Part shown: one piece after another, positions 8,584-17,551 of the stretch
Position numbering within the stretch: position 1 is the first letter of the stretch
How the letters are laid out: the number at the start of each line of letters is the position of its first letter
Assembly (NCBI GenBank): GCA_016649715.1
Contig: JAENXC010000009.1
Span: forward strand, 1 to 64,000
Length of the DNA stretch: 64,000 nucleotides
Direction: 5' to 3'
Source of the DNA: Flavobacteriaceae bacterium
GTDB lineage: Bacteria > Bacteroidota > Bacteroidia > Flavobacteriales > Flavobacteriaceae
The notes under the pieces: generated by a model
Database searches by the model: none
The model's input: only the letters and a program-made list of their open reading frames with translations
What the model was told of the DNA's origin: nothing
Position numbers and translations under genes: made by a program

Positions 8584-9507
8584 TTAATTTTGCTCCTCGT
8601 ATTCCGTCCAAGTTTGGTTGTTGATATTGTCGTCTTGATTGGGATTATAATTGGAGTTATCGCTCTTTATGTATTCGCCATTGTTGTTCATCCAGTATTG
8701 ATCCGCACCTGCATCCACTTTATAGACCTGACCAGTGTTTGGGTCCACAACGTTGGTTCTTTCGTTTACGTAATCTAAAAATTGCTCTTGGTTTCTATCG
8801 CCAGCGGCTTGATTGGCCCGCCAGCTTTCCATGTTTTGGTCCATAGCGGCCATGCGCGCATTGTATCTTGCCGTATTGTTTGCTCCAAAAGCGCTAATAT
8901 CATTCATTCTGCCTTGATGTGCAGCGTTGCTGGCAATAGCTTTTTGTTGGTCTTGTTGGTTTACTGCCTGAACCCATTGTGGATTGGTCTGTTGGTTCAA
9001 GAGTCCGTTCATAAATTGCTTTTTCGTGGCTTCAAAGATTTCCCCTGGGGTTTCGAGCACGGAATAGCTAATGCCCCAGTAGCCACCCATTTGATCGTAC
9101 GATACAAAATGGTGCACCACGGTCAAGAACATTTTTCCGTCCGGATCGCGCCATTCCAAACCGTAAACGGTGAATGTTTTTTGGGATGGCATGCTTTTGT
9201 AAAGTTTGTCGTCAAACTGTTTGTCCCAGGCAGCAAACTGTGGCAACGGATATTTTTTTACCAATTTTCGGTTTATTTTATTGGCATATTCCATAAAACC
9301 TTCATTGATAACTTGGTCTATGGATTTTGGAAACTGCACTTGCATGCCGCTTTGTTGGTACATTTGGTTCATCTGCGGGTCGTTGGAAAACATAAAACTG
9401 CCGCCCCTCTCATTGTGTACCTTAATGCCATTTGGCCCCGTAAACATATAATCTCCGCCGGTCTCTTTTTTCCAATTTGAAGGAAAAGGGATGCGGGACA
9501 TCACCAT
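8584..9507 (-). CDS. Hypothetical Gln/Asn-rich protein
   Basis: A 307-residue protein of unknown family. The N-terminal half looks like a folded domain (IPFPSNWKKETGGDYMFTGPNG, later GLEWRDPDGKMFLTVVHH); the second half is rich in Gln, Asn, Ala and Met, and the C-terminus contains VVDPNTGQVYKVDAGADQYW followed by a polar Asn/Gln tail. No signal peptide or TM is evident. It directly follows the 69-residue lipoprotein gene on the same strand: the TGA of that gene abuts this ATG, so the two are translationally coupled and probably act together. Confidence 0.7.
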   Translation of the reverse strand: MVMSRIPFPSNWKKETGGDYMFTGPNGIKVHNERGGSFMFSNDPQMNQMYQQSGMQVQFPKSIDQVINEGFMEYANKINRKLVKKYPLPQFAAWDKQFDDKLYKSMPSQKTFTVYGLEWRDPDGKMFLTVVHHFVSYDQMGGYWGISYSVLETPGEIFEATKKQFMNGLLNQQTNPQWVQAVNQQDQQKAIASNAAHQGRMNDISAFGANNTARYNARMAAMDQNMESWRANQAAGDRNQEQFLDYVNERTNVVDPNTGQVYKVDAGADQYWMNNNGEYIKSDNSNYNPNQDDNINNQTWTEYEEQN

Positions 9508-9717
9508 TCAGTTTCTGGAATCTACAGTGTTGAAATATTTAATGGAAGCGTTCTGTGCCGTTTCGTTATTTCCGTTTTGATAATTTACGTCTTCACCGTA
9601 ACTGTCATCAAAATTGCCGTCCTCCCCGAAGTTTTGTTGTTCTCCATTGCGGTTGAGACAGGAAGTGAAAATGGCACAGACTAAAAGAAGGGGGAAAAGT
9701 GGTGTTGAAGATTTCAT
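9508..9717 (-). CDS. Small lipoprotein
   Basis: A 69-residue protein with a lipoprotein signal ending at Cys20 (AIFTSC), then a short polar Asn/Asp/Glu-rich tail. Probably exported and lipidated. It is the first gene of a two-gene leftward unit; its stop abuts the start of the 307-residue hypothetical protein. Function unknown. Confidence 0.65.
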   Translation of the reverse strand: MKSSTPLFPLLLVCAIFTSCLNRNGEQQNFGEDGNFDDSYGEDVNYQNGNNETAQNASIKYFNTVDSRN

Positions 9718-9867
9718 GGCACAGGGATTTTTTGGTTTATGACTTTACATCGAAAAATTTCTAAAATGTCATCAACAATTCTTTGGAATACTTCAATTCA
9801 GTTATTTAACTATACCCGAGTTCCTTTTCTTAAAAAGATTTTCTGTAACTATATTTGTTGAAATCTG

Positions 9868-9875
9868 TATCTTTG
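9868..9875 (+). promoter_or_regulatory. Candidate TAnnTTTG promoter for mevalonate kinase
   Basis: TATCTTTG is an exact match to the Bacteroidota -7 consensus, 61 bases before the mevalonate kinase ATG in the divergent intergenic region. I see no convincing -33 TTG at the usual distance. Confidence 0.5.
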
Positions 9876-9936
9876 CGCAGAAGTATCGTTTTTAAAATCA
9901 AAATGCCGTACTTTTATAATTACAATTTAACAGCTT

Positions 9937-10875
9937 ATGCGCGGCCCCCTCTTTTACTCAAAAATTCTTCTTTTCGGTGAATATGGAATTATAAAGGATT
10001 CCAGAGGACTTTCCATTCCGTACAATTTTTATAAGGGTGCTTTAAAAATTGATAAACATCACACCATTTCCACCCATAAATCAAACGCAGGCCTAAAAAG
10101 GTTTACGGCGTATTTGGAAACCCTTCAAATAGAAAATCCGAAACTGGTTTCCTTTGATATGGAGGCTTTGAAAGCTGATGCAGAAAACGGGCTGTATTTT
10201 GACAGCAGCATTCCGCAAGGCTATGGCGTAGGGAGTAGCGGGGCTTTGGTGGCGGCTATTTACGACAAATATGCAAAGGATAAAATAACCGTCCTTGAAA
10301 ATCTTACACGAGAGAAATTACTTACGTTAAAAGCCATTTTTGCTGAAATGGAATCTTTTTTCCACGGGAAATCCTCAGGCCTGGATCCGCTTAATAGTTA
10401 TTTGAGTCTTCCCATTTTAATCAATTCCAAAGACAATATTGAACCTGCAGGTATTCCTTCGCAAACCGAGAATGGCAAAGGAGCCGTGTTTTTATTAGAC
10501 AGCGGAAGTACTGGCGAAACCGCGCCGATGGTACAGATTTTTATGGAAAATATGAAGCAGGAAGGTTTTCGCAATATGCTGAAGGACCAATTCGTGAAAC
10601 ATACCGATGCTTGCGTTGAGGATTTTCTGCAAGGCGATGTAAAATCTCTTTTCGGGAACATCAAGCAACTTTCAAAAGTAGTTTTGGACAATTTCAAACC
10701 GATGATTCCCGTCCATTTCCACAAGCTTTGGAAGAAGGGAATTGACAGCAATGCCTATTACCTAAAACTTTGCGGCTCCGGCGGTGGTGGCTATATGCTT
10801 GGTTTTACGGAAGATATTGACAAAGCTCGCAAAGCCTTGAAAGATTATAAACTGGAAGTGGTTTATAGTTTTTAG
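9937..10875 (+). CDS. Mevalonate kinase (GHMP kinase)
   Basis: A 312-residue GHMP kinase that would phosphorylate mevalonate to 5-phosphomevalonate. Evidence: the N-terminal SKILLFGEYGI motif, the ATP loop GYGVGSSGALVAA near residue 95, the FHGKSSGLDPLNSY segment (family HG..SG.D motif with the catalytic Asp), and a C-terminal KLCGSGGGGYMLGF motif. The other mevalonate gene, mvaD, is 5 kb left; a UbiA prenyltransferase begins 50 bp downstream on the same strand, so the kinase and prenyltransferase probably form an operon. Confidence 0.88.
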   Translation: MRGPLFYSKILLFGEYGIIKDSRGLSIPYNFYKGALKIDKHHTISTHKSNAGLKRFTAYLETLQIENPKLVSFDMEALKADAENGLYFDSSIPQGYGVGSSGALVAAIYDKYAKDKITVLENLTREKLLTLKAIFAEMESFFHGKSSGLDPLNSYLSLPILINSKDNIEPAGIPSQTENGKGAVFLLDSGSTGETAPMVQIFMENMKQEGFRNMLKDQFVKHTDACVEDFLQGDVKSLFGNIKQLSKVVLDNFKPMIPVHFHKLWKKGIDSNAYYLKLCGSGGGGYMLGFTEDIDKARKALKDYKLEVVYSF

Positions 10876-10925
10876 CAAGAGCTTTTTCTGAAATTTCTTT
10901 CAGTTTTTTTCAACTTTAAAATTTT

Positions 10926-11837
10926 ATGCTGAACCGAAAACAAAAACTCTTCCTCCTAAAGTTTTTCAGCTTGTTTTCTGTGGTTCGCGGCTACAACATC
11001 CTCATTATTGTAATTGCACAATACCTAACGAGTATTTACATTTTGGCGCCGGACTTGCCCGTTCGGAAGGTTTTGTTCGATGTAAATTTGCTCATGCTCG
11101 TGTTGGCTTCATCTTCCGCCATCGCGGGAGGATATATAATAAACAGTTTTTACGATAGCGAAAAAGATTTGATAAACCGTCCACACAAAACAATGTTGGA
11201 TAAGCTCGTTAGCCAACGCACTAAACTTTCAGCCTATTTTGTCCTCAACTTTCTGTCGGTGGTTTTTGCGAGTTATGTTTCCTTTCGGGCCGTGCTTTTT
11301 TTCTCGATTTATATTTTCTTTCTTTGGTTTTATTCACATAAACTCAAGAAATATCCTTTCATTGGCAATATAACCGCGGCAATTCTTGCGGTGGTTCCTT
11401 TCTTTGCCATTTTTGTGCATTACGGCAATTTCGAAATTGTGATTTTTGTGCATGCCACTTTCCTTTTTTTGTTGATTGCTATGCGCGAATTGGTAAAAGA
11501 TCTCGAAAACTTAAAAGGCGATTTAACCCACGGTTACAATACAATTCCTGTAGTTTATGGCGAAAAAACTTCAAAAAGAATGCTTACTGTTCTAAGCGTT
11601 TTAACGCTTGCGCCAATCATTTTGCTCATCACAAAATTTAAGGAAGAGATAGGTTATATGGATTACTATTTTTATGCAAGCATTGCCGGATTGGCGGTGT
11701 TTCTGGCGGTTTTATGGTATTCAAGAAACAAAATCCATTATATTATTTTACACAATATTTTGAAGTTTGCCATCGTCATCGGTGTTTTCAGCATCGTCCT
11801 CATTCACGTGAATTTATTGCTTTATCGTTTTTTTTGA
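10926..11837 (+). CDS. UbiA family prenyltransferase
   Basis: A 303-residue membrane protein with about eight or nine TM helices. The two Asp-rich motifs of the UbiA superfamily are visible: NSFYDSEKD near residue 75 and RELVKDLENLKGD near 188, which bind Mg-prenyl diphosphate. It follows mevalonate kinase by 50 bp. Flavobacterial homologues with this context are often named geranylgeranylglycerol-phosphate geranylgeranyltransferase, which would make an ether-linked isoprenoid lipid. Heme O synthase or MenA-type activity cannot be excluded from sequence, but their signatures are not obvious. Confidence 0.85.
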   Translation: MLNRKQKLFLLKFFSLFSVVRGYNILIIVIAQYLTSIYILAPDLPVRKVLFDVNLLMLVLASSSAIAGGYIINSFYDSEKDLINRPHKTMLDKLVSQRTKLSAYFVLNFLSVVFASYVSFRAVLFFSIYIFFLWFYSHKLKKYPFIGNITAAILAVVPFFAIFVHYGNFEIVIFVHATFLFLLIAMRELVKDLENLKGDLTHGYNTIPVVYGEKTSKRMLTVLSVLTLAPIILLITKFKEEIGYMDYYFYASIAGLAVFLAVLWYSRNKIHYIILHNILKFAIVIGVFSIVLIHVNLLLYRFF

Positions 11838-11864
11838 AACTTACTTTTTTCTACCCTCTACCCA

Positions 11865-12413
11865 CTAAAGTCTACCAACTTTTCCAAGCTTCACAAACAA
11901 ATCCCAAACCACAACGCCCACGCTCACTGAAATATTCAATGAATGTTTTGTTCCGAATTGCGGAATTTCAATTACCGCATCGCTGGCAGTAACTACTTTT
12001 TGCTGTACGCCTTTTACTTCATTTCCAAAAATAACTGCGTAAGTCATTTCTTTTTGTACAGAAAAATCGTTTAAGTTTACGGCGAGTTCCGCTTGTTCAA
12101 TGGAAGCTACAAAAACACCTTCACTTTGTAGTTTTGAAACCACTTCCATTACATTTTCAGCATATTCCCAATCCACACTATCAGTCGCTCCCAAAGCGGT
12201 TTTTTGGATGTCTTTGTGCGGGGGTTGGGCGGTAATGCCACAGAGGTAGATTTTTTTTACTAAAAAAGCATCCGCCGTGCGGAAAACAGAACCTATATTA
12301 TTCAAACTTCTAATATTGTCAAGAACAATTATCAATGGCGTTTTATCCGAAGCTTTGTATTCTTCGGGATTGATGCGGTCCAGCTCACTGTTTTTTAGTT
12401 TTCGGTATTTCAT
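11865..12413 (-). CDS. TrmH/SpoU-family RNA 2'-O-methyltransferase
   Basis: A 182-residue SPOUT methyltransferase. All three SpoU motifs are present: motif 1 LDNIRSLNNIGSVFRTADAF, motif 2 VIFGNEVKGV, and motif 3 IPQFGTKHSLNISVSVGVVVWD, forming the trefoil-knot SAM site. It would methylate a ribose 2'-OH in tRNA or rRNA; the substrate is not evident from sequence. Convergent with the UbiA gene. Confidence 0.88.
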   Translation of the reverse strand: MKYRKLKNSELDRINPEEYKASDKTPLIIVLDNIRSLNNIGSVFRTADAFLVKKIYLCGITAQPPHKDIQKTALGATDSVDWEYAENVMEVVSKLQSEGVFVASIEQAELAVNLNDFSVQKEMTYAVIFGNEVKGVQQKVVTASDAVIEIPQFGTKHSLNISVSVGVVVWDLFVKLGKVGRL

Positions 12414-12612
12414 AGCGGGGCAAAGTTAAAAGTTAAAAGTTAATAGTTATTGAGTTATTAGGTTATTTCTCTGTGCAACTCTGTGGTCCTTTGTTGCAAC
12501 TCTGTGTAATAGCTTCGACAGAATTGTTGATAAAACACAATAATTCACAATCACTTCATTTTAAAGAAAACAGCTTTTTGGTTACATTTATCGATTAAAG
12601 AATTTATGAGAT

Positions 12613-15228
12613 ATGGCGACGAAGGAAACCCCGTTGATGAAGCAGTACAACACGATTAAAGCAAAGTATCCCGACGCTTTGCTGCTCTTTCGTGTGGGCG
12701 ATTTCTACGAAACTTTTGGGGAAGATGCCGTGCGTGCTGCGGGAATTTTAAATATTACACTCACCGCCCGAAATAACGGTGGCGATAATGTGGAACTCGC
12801 TGGTTTTCCGCACCATTCAATAAATACTTATTTGCCAAAATTAGTTATGGCTGGCTGTCGCGTTGCTATTTGCGATCAGCTGGAAGACCCAAAAATGACT
12901 AAAACCATCGTTAAGCGCGGCGTTACCGAATTGATCACTCCAGGAGTTGCTTTTAATGATGATATTTTAAAATCGAAGTCGAACAACTTTTTAGCAGCGG
13001 TTCATTTTGGTTCAAAAAATTTGGGTGTTTCCTTTTTGGATGTCTCCACTGGCGAATTTTTGGTTTCGGAAGGTTCTGCAGAATATGTCGATAAATTATT
13101 GCAAAATTTCAACCCTTCGGAAGTTCTTTTTTCAAAACAAAAAAGAAAACTTTTTTCCGAAACTTTCGGGAATGAATACCACGTTTTTCATCTCGAGGAT
13201 TGGATTTTTCAAACAGATTACGCCTTTGAAACACTTACGAAACATTTCGACACAAAGAATCTAAAAGGTTTTGGCATTGACCATTTGGAAGACGGTATTA
13301 TTGCTGCTGGTGCTGCACTTCATTATTTGAGTGAAACGCGACACACAAAATTGCAACACATTTCACGATTGTCGCGAATTGCCGAAGACGAATACGTTTG
13401 GATGGACCGTTTCACCATTCGAAATTTGGAATTGTACCATTCCAATCAGCCCAATGCCGTTACGCTTTTGGATGTTATTGACAAAACCATTTCGCCAATG
13501 GGCGGACGGCTTTTGAAACGGTGGATGGCACTCCCTCTCAAAAATGCTGAGAAAATAAACCGCCGGCACGAGGTTGTGAGTTTTCTGCTGGACAATTCGG
13601 TTACTTTGGAAAAAACGCGCCAATACACCAAGCGCATTGGCGATTTGGAGCGACTTATTTCAAAAGTAGCGACCGGAAAAGTGAACCCTCGGGAGGTAAT
13701 TCAGCTTAAAAATTCGCTGGAAGCAGTGGTTCCGATAAAATTGTTGGCTTTAAATTCAAAAAACGAATCGCTCAAAATTATTGGCGAACAGTTGCACGAC
13801 TGTGAATTGCTTCGGAACAAAATAAAGGAAACCCTTTTTGAGGAAGCCCCCGTAAATATTTTGAAAGGGAATTCAATCGCCGAAGGTTTTTCTGAAACAC
13901 TTGACGAGCTTCGGAATATTTTAGCAAACGGAAAAGGATACTTGGACGAAATGCTGGAACGCGAAACCAGACGCACGGGAATTTCTTCGCTTAAAATAGC
14001 CTCAAACAACGTTTTCGGATATTATATAGAAGTCCGAAATACCCATAAAGACAAGGTTCCTGCGGAATGGATTCGCAAGCAAACACTTGTAAGTGCGGAA
14101 CGTTATATTACTGAAGAACTGAAAGAATACGAAACCAAAATTCTCGGAGCCGAAGAAAAAATCCTCGCTTTGGAGCAGGAAATTTTTGGAAAATTGGTGG
14201 AATGGATGCTTCAATATATAAGTTCGGTTCAGCAAAATGCGGCATTAATTGCACAGTTGGATTGTTTGTGTTCCTTCGCAACACAGGCAAAAGAGGCGAA
14301 TTACACGCGCCCGTTGCTCGATGATACTTTCGATTTGGATATAAAAGAGGGCCGCCATCCTGTAATTGAAAAACAACTTTCACCAGATGCGCCTTATATA
14401 GCGAATGACGTTTTCTTGGACCGCGATAACCAACAAATCATTATGATTACCGGGCCGAACATGAGCGGTAAATCGGCCATTCTTCGGCAAACGGCGCTGA
14501 TTGTTTTGTTGGCGCAGATGGGCAGTTTTGTTCCAGCTTCGGCAGTGCGAATGGGTTATGTGGACAAGATTTTTACGCGAGTAGGAGCGAGTGACAATAT
14601 CTCGATGGGCGAATCTACTTTTATGGTTGAGATGAATGAGACAGCGAGTATTCTCAACAATCTTTCGGAAAGAAGTTTGATTCTTTTGGATGAAATTGGC
14701 CGTGGAACAAGTACCTATGATGGAATTTCAATTGCCTGGGCCATCAGCGAATATTTGCACGAACATCCTTCCCGCGGGAAAACGCTTTTTGCGACCCACT
14801 ATCACGAGTTGAACGAAATGACCGAAACTTTTGCGCGAATCAAAAATTATAATGTTTCGGTGAAGGAGTTGAAGGATAATGTTCTTTTCCTTCGAAAATT
14901 GGTACCGGGTGGAAGTCACCACAGTTTCGGGATTCACGTGGCGAAAATGGCCGGAATGCCGCAAGCGGTACTTCAACGGGCCAATAAAATTTTAAAGAGA
15001 CTTGAAAAAAGCCATGCTTCCGAAGAATTGACGGAGGAAATGAAGGCAGTTTCAAAAGAAGAGATACAATTAAGTTTTTTCAAACTTGACGATCCGCTGC
15101 TGGAAGAACTTCGCGAAGAAATCTTGGGCATTGATATTGACACGCTTACGCCGGTGGAAGCATTGATGAAGCTCAACGAGATTAGGCGCATGTTGCAACG
15201 GAATGCTTCGGTGAAATTGAAAAAGTAA
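12613..15228 (+). CDS. mutS: DNA mismatch repair protein MutS
   Basis: An 871-residue MutS, the usual length. The N-terminal mismatch-binding domain has [14 protein letters not shown] (Phe-x-Glu motif at FYE). The C-terminal ATPase has Walker [16 protein letters not shown], the SxxMVEMNE signature ([10 protein letters not shown]), Walker [17 protein letters not shown] and the HYHEL motif. It recognises base mismatches and starts repair with MutL. Monocistronic, followed by a tRNA pair. Confidence 0.97.
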   Translation: MATKETPLMKQYNTIKAKYPDALLLFRVGDFYETFGEDAVRAAGILNITLTARNNGGDNVELAGFPHHSINTYLPKLVMAGCRVAICDQLEDPKMTKTIVKRGVTELITPGVAFNDDILKSKSNNFLAAVHFGSKNLGVSFLDVSTGEFLVSEGSAEYVDKLLQNFNPSEVLFSKQKRKLFSETFGNEYHVFHLEDWIFQTDYAFETLTKHFDTKNLKGFGIDHLEDGIIAAGAALHYLSETRHTKLQHISRLSRIAEDEYVWMDRFTIRNLELYHSNQPNAVTLLDVIDKTISPMGGRLLKRWMALPLKNAEKINRRHEVVSFLLDNSVTLEKTRQYTKRIGDLERLISKVATGKVNPREVIQLKNSLEAVVPIKLLALNSKNESLKIIGEQLHDCELLRNKIKETLFEEAPVNILKGNSIAEGFSETLDELRNILANGKGYLDEMLERETRRTGISSLKIASNNVFGYYIEVRNTHKDKVPAEWIRKQTLVSAERYITEELKEYETKILGAEEKILALEQEIFGKLVEWMLQYISSVQQNAALIAQLDCLCSFATQAKEANYTRPLLDDTFDLDIKEGRHPVIEKQLSPDAPYIANDVFLDRDNQQIIMITGPNMSGKSAILRQTALIVLLAQMGSFVPASAVRMGYVDKIFTRVGASDNISMGESTFMVEMNETASILNNLSERSLILLDEIGRGTSTYDGISIAWAISEYLHEHPSRGKTLFATHYHELNEMTETFARIKNYNVSVKELKDNVLFLRKLVPGGSHHSFGIHVAKMAGMPQAVLQRANKILKRLEKSHASEELTEEMKAVSKEEIQLSFFKLDDPLLEELREEILGIDIDTLTPVEALMKLNEIRRMLQRNASVKLKK

Positions 15229-15327
15229 GATTCAGCAATAATTTATCAAAAAAGACTTTGCTTTTGAAGTAAAATTTTTAAATTTGCTCCCGCTTTGAAT
15301 GTGAAGCGATGTTCATTAAAATATAAT

Positions 15328-15400
15328 GCGAAAATAGCTCAGTTGGTAGAGCGCCACCTTGCCAAGGTGGAGGTCGCGGGTTCGAATCCCGTTTTTCGCT
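15328..15400 (+). tRNA. tRNA-Gly (GCC)
   Basis: A 73-nt cloverleaf: acceptor GCGAAAA paired with TTTTCGC, D-arm AGCTCAGTTGGTAGAGC, anticodon stem-loop CACCTTGCCAAGGTG with anticodon GCC, and T-arm GGGTTCGAATCCC. The discriminator base is T. CCA is not encoded. Confidence 0.95.
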
Positions 15401-15469
15401 CAACCTTAAATGCCGATGCAATTCGGCATTTTTTGTTAAGTCCCGGATGCAAATTGGCAGCCGAATTAA

Positions 15470-15553
15470 GCTGATGTGGTGGAATTGGTAGACACGCCGG
15501 ACTTAAAATCCTGTGACCATTTGGTCGTGCGGGTTCAAGTCCCGCCATCAGTA
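15470..15553 (+). tRNA. tRNA-Leu (TAA)
   Basis: An 84-nt class II tRNA: acceptor GCTGATG with CATCAGT, leucine-type D-arm (TGGTGGAATTGGTAGACAC), anticodon loop CTTAAAA giving TAA, a long variable arm (GTGACCATTTGGTCGT) and T-arm CGGGTTCAAGTCCCG. One C-T mismatch sits in the anticodon stem (CCGGA/TCCTG). A terminator follows. Confidence 0.93.
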
Positions 15554-15554
15554 C

Positions 15555-15589
15555 TAAAAGCTTCTTCTTTAATGAAGGAGCTTTTTTTT
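15555..15589 (+). terminator. Terminator of the tRNA-Gly/tRNA-Leu unit
   Basis: AGCTTCTTC and GAAGGAGCT form a 9-bp stem (one G-T pair) around TTTAAT, followed by a run of Ts. This fits an intrinsic terminator for the tRNA transcript. Confidence 0.8.
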
Positions 15590-15615
15590 ATATAGATATT
15601 TTGATTTTTTTCAAT

Positions 15616-15647
15616 AAAAAAGCCCTTTCAAATTTGAAAGGGCTTTT
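15616..15647 (-). terminator. Symmetric hairpin, probably bidirectional terminator
   Basis: A perfect inverted repeat: AAAAAGCCCTTTCAAA followed by its complement. A-rich and T-rich flanks make it work on both strands, terminating the leftward lipoprotein gene and backing up the tRNA terminator. Confidence 0.8.
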
Positions 15648-15669
15648 TGTTTTTTAGCAAAAGAATTGC

Positions 15670-15930
15670 TTATTGACCGTTAGTAGCGTCTTTTGCAGCT
15701 TCTTTAGTGTCATCAGCAGCTTTTTCAACAGCTTCGCCTGCATCTTCTACAGCGTCTTGAGTTGCATCGGCAGCGTTATCAACAGCTTCAGCAGCATTGT
15801 CCATAGCGTTTTCAGCGTCAGTTTGAACTGATTCAGCAGTTTCTTCAGCATTTTCTTTTGTAGTCTCTCTGCAAGAGTAAACTGAAGCAACCAATGCAAG
15901 AGCGGCAAGTGATAAAAATAATTTTTTCAT
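15670..15930 (-). CDS. Small Ala-rich lipoprotein
   Basis: 86 residues. A lipoprotein signal ends at the Cys of SVYSC; the mature part is a run of short Ala/Glu/Asp repeats of the type DNAADATQDAVEDAGEA, predicted as one long amphipathic helix, reminiscent of Lpp-like or LEA-like small lipoproteins. Two further short lipoproteins with the same SCRxx start lie at 16907 and 17190. Function unknown. Confidence 0.75.
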   Translation of the reverse strand: MKKLFLSLAALALVASVYSCRETTKENAEETAESVQTDAENAMDNAAEAVDNAADATQDAVEDAGEAVEKAADDTKEAAKDATNGQ

Positions 15931-16031
15931 GTGGAATAGATTAGTGATTAATAGTGCGCAAAAGTAATTAAAATTTTGATTGTGTATCTTTTATACGATA
16001 AATATTTTTAAATTTTGTTAATTTTTTTTAA

Positions 16032-16081
16032 GGAAAATATCCAATATATAGTTGGAATATTTCCAAAATTTAGTACTTTTA
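16032..16081 (+). promoter_or_regulatory. Paired operators and promoter of the XRE/S24 regulator
   Basis: Two near-palindromes, GGAAAATATCC at 16032-16042 and GGAATATTTCC (inside TTGGAATATTTCCAA) at 16054-16064, have centres 22 bp apart, two helical turns. A TACTTTTA box at 16074-16081, one base off TAnnTTTG, follows directly, just before the ATG at 16086. The layout suggests dimers of the encoded regulator bind side by side and repress their own gene. The promoter start would leave almost no leader. Confidence 0.5.
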
Positions 16082-16085
16082 GTGC

Positions 16086-16853
16086 ATGGAAAAAAAGATT
16101 TCTATTGAAGCAACACGCTTTAAAGCTATACGCGAAGAGCTTAGACATACGCAACAATCGTTTGCTGAACTGCTCGATATTGGTGCGACAACCGCAGATA
16201 TTGAAAGAGGGAAAACCAAAATCACAGGCAAAATTGTAATGGAACTTATGGCCCAGTTTAACATTAATCCGTTGTGGCTCTATGGCAAAAGTTTAGAGAA
16301 ATACATTGATACCTCTCGCGGTGATGTGAGCCCAAAGGTAATAACCTTGGATGCTTCGGGCGAAGACAGTATTTTGCTGGTAAACCAGAAAGCAGCAGCC
16401 GGATACCCTAATAATATTCACGATTTGGGCTGGTACCAAACGTTACCCGCTTTCAATATTCCTTTACCTGAGTATAGAAATGCCTCTTACCGTGGTTTTC
16501 AGGTGGAAGGCGACAGTATGTTGCCAAACATAAAACCAAACGAATGGGTTTTAGGCCGCGCAGTGCCAAGTGTCAACGAGGCTACTGACAGCAAGATTTA
16601 TATCGTGGTTTTAAGGGATTCGGTTTTGGTGAAAAAACTTCAAAAAATCCCGAACAACCCACAAAGCATCAGACTCATTTCCCTAAATGACGAATACTTG
16701 CCCATAGATGTGAAAGTGAAGGATATACAGGAGTTGTGGATGGTAAACAGTAAGTTGAGTTTTGGTGTGGACGAGCCTTCGGAAAGCAATTTGTTGCGAC
16801 AACTGCAGCAATCTATGGATGAACTGAAAGGACAGATAAGCAGTTTGAAATAA
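16086..16853 (+). CDS. XRE-family regulator with S24 (LexA-like) peptidase domain
   Basis: 255 residues: an N-terminal helix-turn-helix (about 10-60, TQQSFAELLDIGATTADIERGK), a hinge, and a C-terminal S24 domain. The self-cleavage Ala-Gly bond is in KAAAGYPN, the nucleophile Ser in VEGDSMLPN and the general-base Lys in VLVKKLQ. The architecture is that of RecA-responsive repressors such as LexA and phage CI, and it could be the SOS regulator here. No phage genes surround it, unlike the second S24 protein at 47523. A coiled C-terminal tail (LLRQLQQSMDELKGQISSLK) is unusual. Confidence 0.85.
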   Translation: MEKKISIEATRFKAIREELRHTQQSFAELLDIGATTADIERGKTKITGKIVMELMAQFNINPLWLYGKSLEKYIDTSRGDVSPKVITLDASGEDSILLVNQKAAAGYPNNIHDLGWYQTLPAFNIPLPEYRNASYRGFQVEGDSMLPNIKPNEWVLGRAVPSVNEATDSKIYIVVLRDSVLVKKLQKIPNNPQSIRLISLNDEYLPIDVKVKDIQELWMVNSKLSFGVDEPSESNLLRQLQQSMDELKGQISSLK

Positions 16854-16854
16854 A

Positions 16855-16888
16855 AAAGGGATAATCCTTTCGGACCATCCCTTTTTGT
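16855..16888 (+). terminator. Terminator after the XRE/S24 gene
   Basis: AAAAGGGAT ... ATCCCTTTTT inverted repeat just past the stop codon, with a T-run on the plus strand and A-run on the other side, so it may also serve the leftward lipoprotein gene at 16907. Confidence 0.75.
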
Positions 16889-16906
16889 TTATAAAAGGCT
16901 AAGAGT

Positions 16907-17158
16907 TTAGTCTTTGTCTTTTACTTTTATTTTAACATTGCCATCATCATCGGTTTTGATTTTAGCCTTTTGGTCATCGGTTTCCATTTTTATTTTATCG
17001 CCGTCGTCTTTTACTTTAATTTCGGCACCTTTGTCCTGCATATCATCAATAACCTCTTCTTTAATATCCTTTTCCTTTTCGGTTTTTTGATCTCTACAGG
17101 AAGTAAGAGAGAGGGTTAAAAATCCTGCAAATAACGCAATCATTGTTAGCTTTTTCAT
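16907..17158 (-). CDS. Small acidic/basic repeat lipoprotein
   Basis: About 83 residues from the start at 17158; the longer frame to 17308 overlaps the neighbouring lipoprotein gene and is rejected. The lipoprotein signal ends at SLTSC, followed by RDQKTEKEKD and a highly charged Lys/Asp tail with repeating KIKxKDD units (GDKIKMETDDQKAKIKTDDD). Exported and probably anchored; function unknown. Confidence 0.7.
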   Translation of the reverse strand: MKKLTMIALFAGFLTLSLTSCRDQKTEKEKDIKEEVIDDMQDKGAEIKVKDDGDKIKMETDDQKAKIKTDDDGNVKIKVKDKD

Positions 17159-17189
17159 TGTTTTTAGATTTTGAGTTAGTGTTTGTAAA

Positions 17190-17408
17190 TTATTTATCGT
17201 TCCCGATTTCGTCAATTTTTTTATCGATTTCTTGGTTAACCTCTTTGTCCACTTCTTTTGCGGTACGTTCCAGAATGCCTTCTTTTTGATCGGCTTCGGG
17301 AGTTTCAACTTTCACTTCGCGTATCACTTCTTTGGTTTCCGTCGTTGTTTCACGACAAGAAGCCAAAGCTAAAGTAGCAATGGAAATCAGTATAAATAGT
17401 TTTTTCAT
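17190..17408 (-). CDS. Small charged lipoprotein
   Basis: 72 residues, lipoprotein signal MKKLFILISIATLALASC, then RETTTETKEV and a Lys/Glu-rich tail. The first residues after the Cys (RETT) match the lipoprotein at 15670, so the two are probably paralogues. It lies 31 bp upstream of the 16907 gene on the same strand and may be co-transcribed with it. Confidence 0.7.
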   Translation of the reverse strand: MKKLFILISIATLALASCRETTTETKEVIREVKVETPEADQKEGILERTAKEVDKEVNQEIDKKIDEIGNDK

Positions 17409-17551
17409 AATTAGATTGCTTTAATCGTTTAAGCAAATCTAACTTTTAAAAGATGAAGAATTAATAATTATATCCCAAAAAATGTGAAAAAAATATTAAT
17501 TTCGTGTTATTTTTATAAAAATACTTCGATTTTTATAAAAAGAAGAAAGAG

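Noticed and set aside
15328-15553. Genomic island integrated at the tRNA genes
   Set aside because: No integrase or duplicated tRNA 3' end nearby; the flanking genes are housekeeping.
16086-16853. Prophage around the first XRE/S24 gene
   Set aside because: Neighbours are lipoproteins, tRNAs, mutS and kdtA; no phage structural or integration genes are present.
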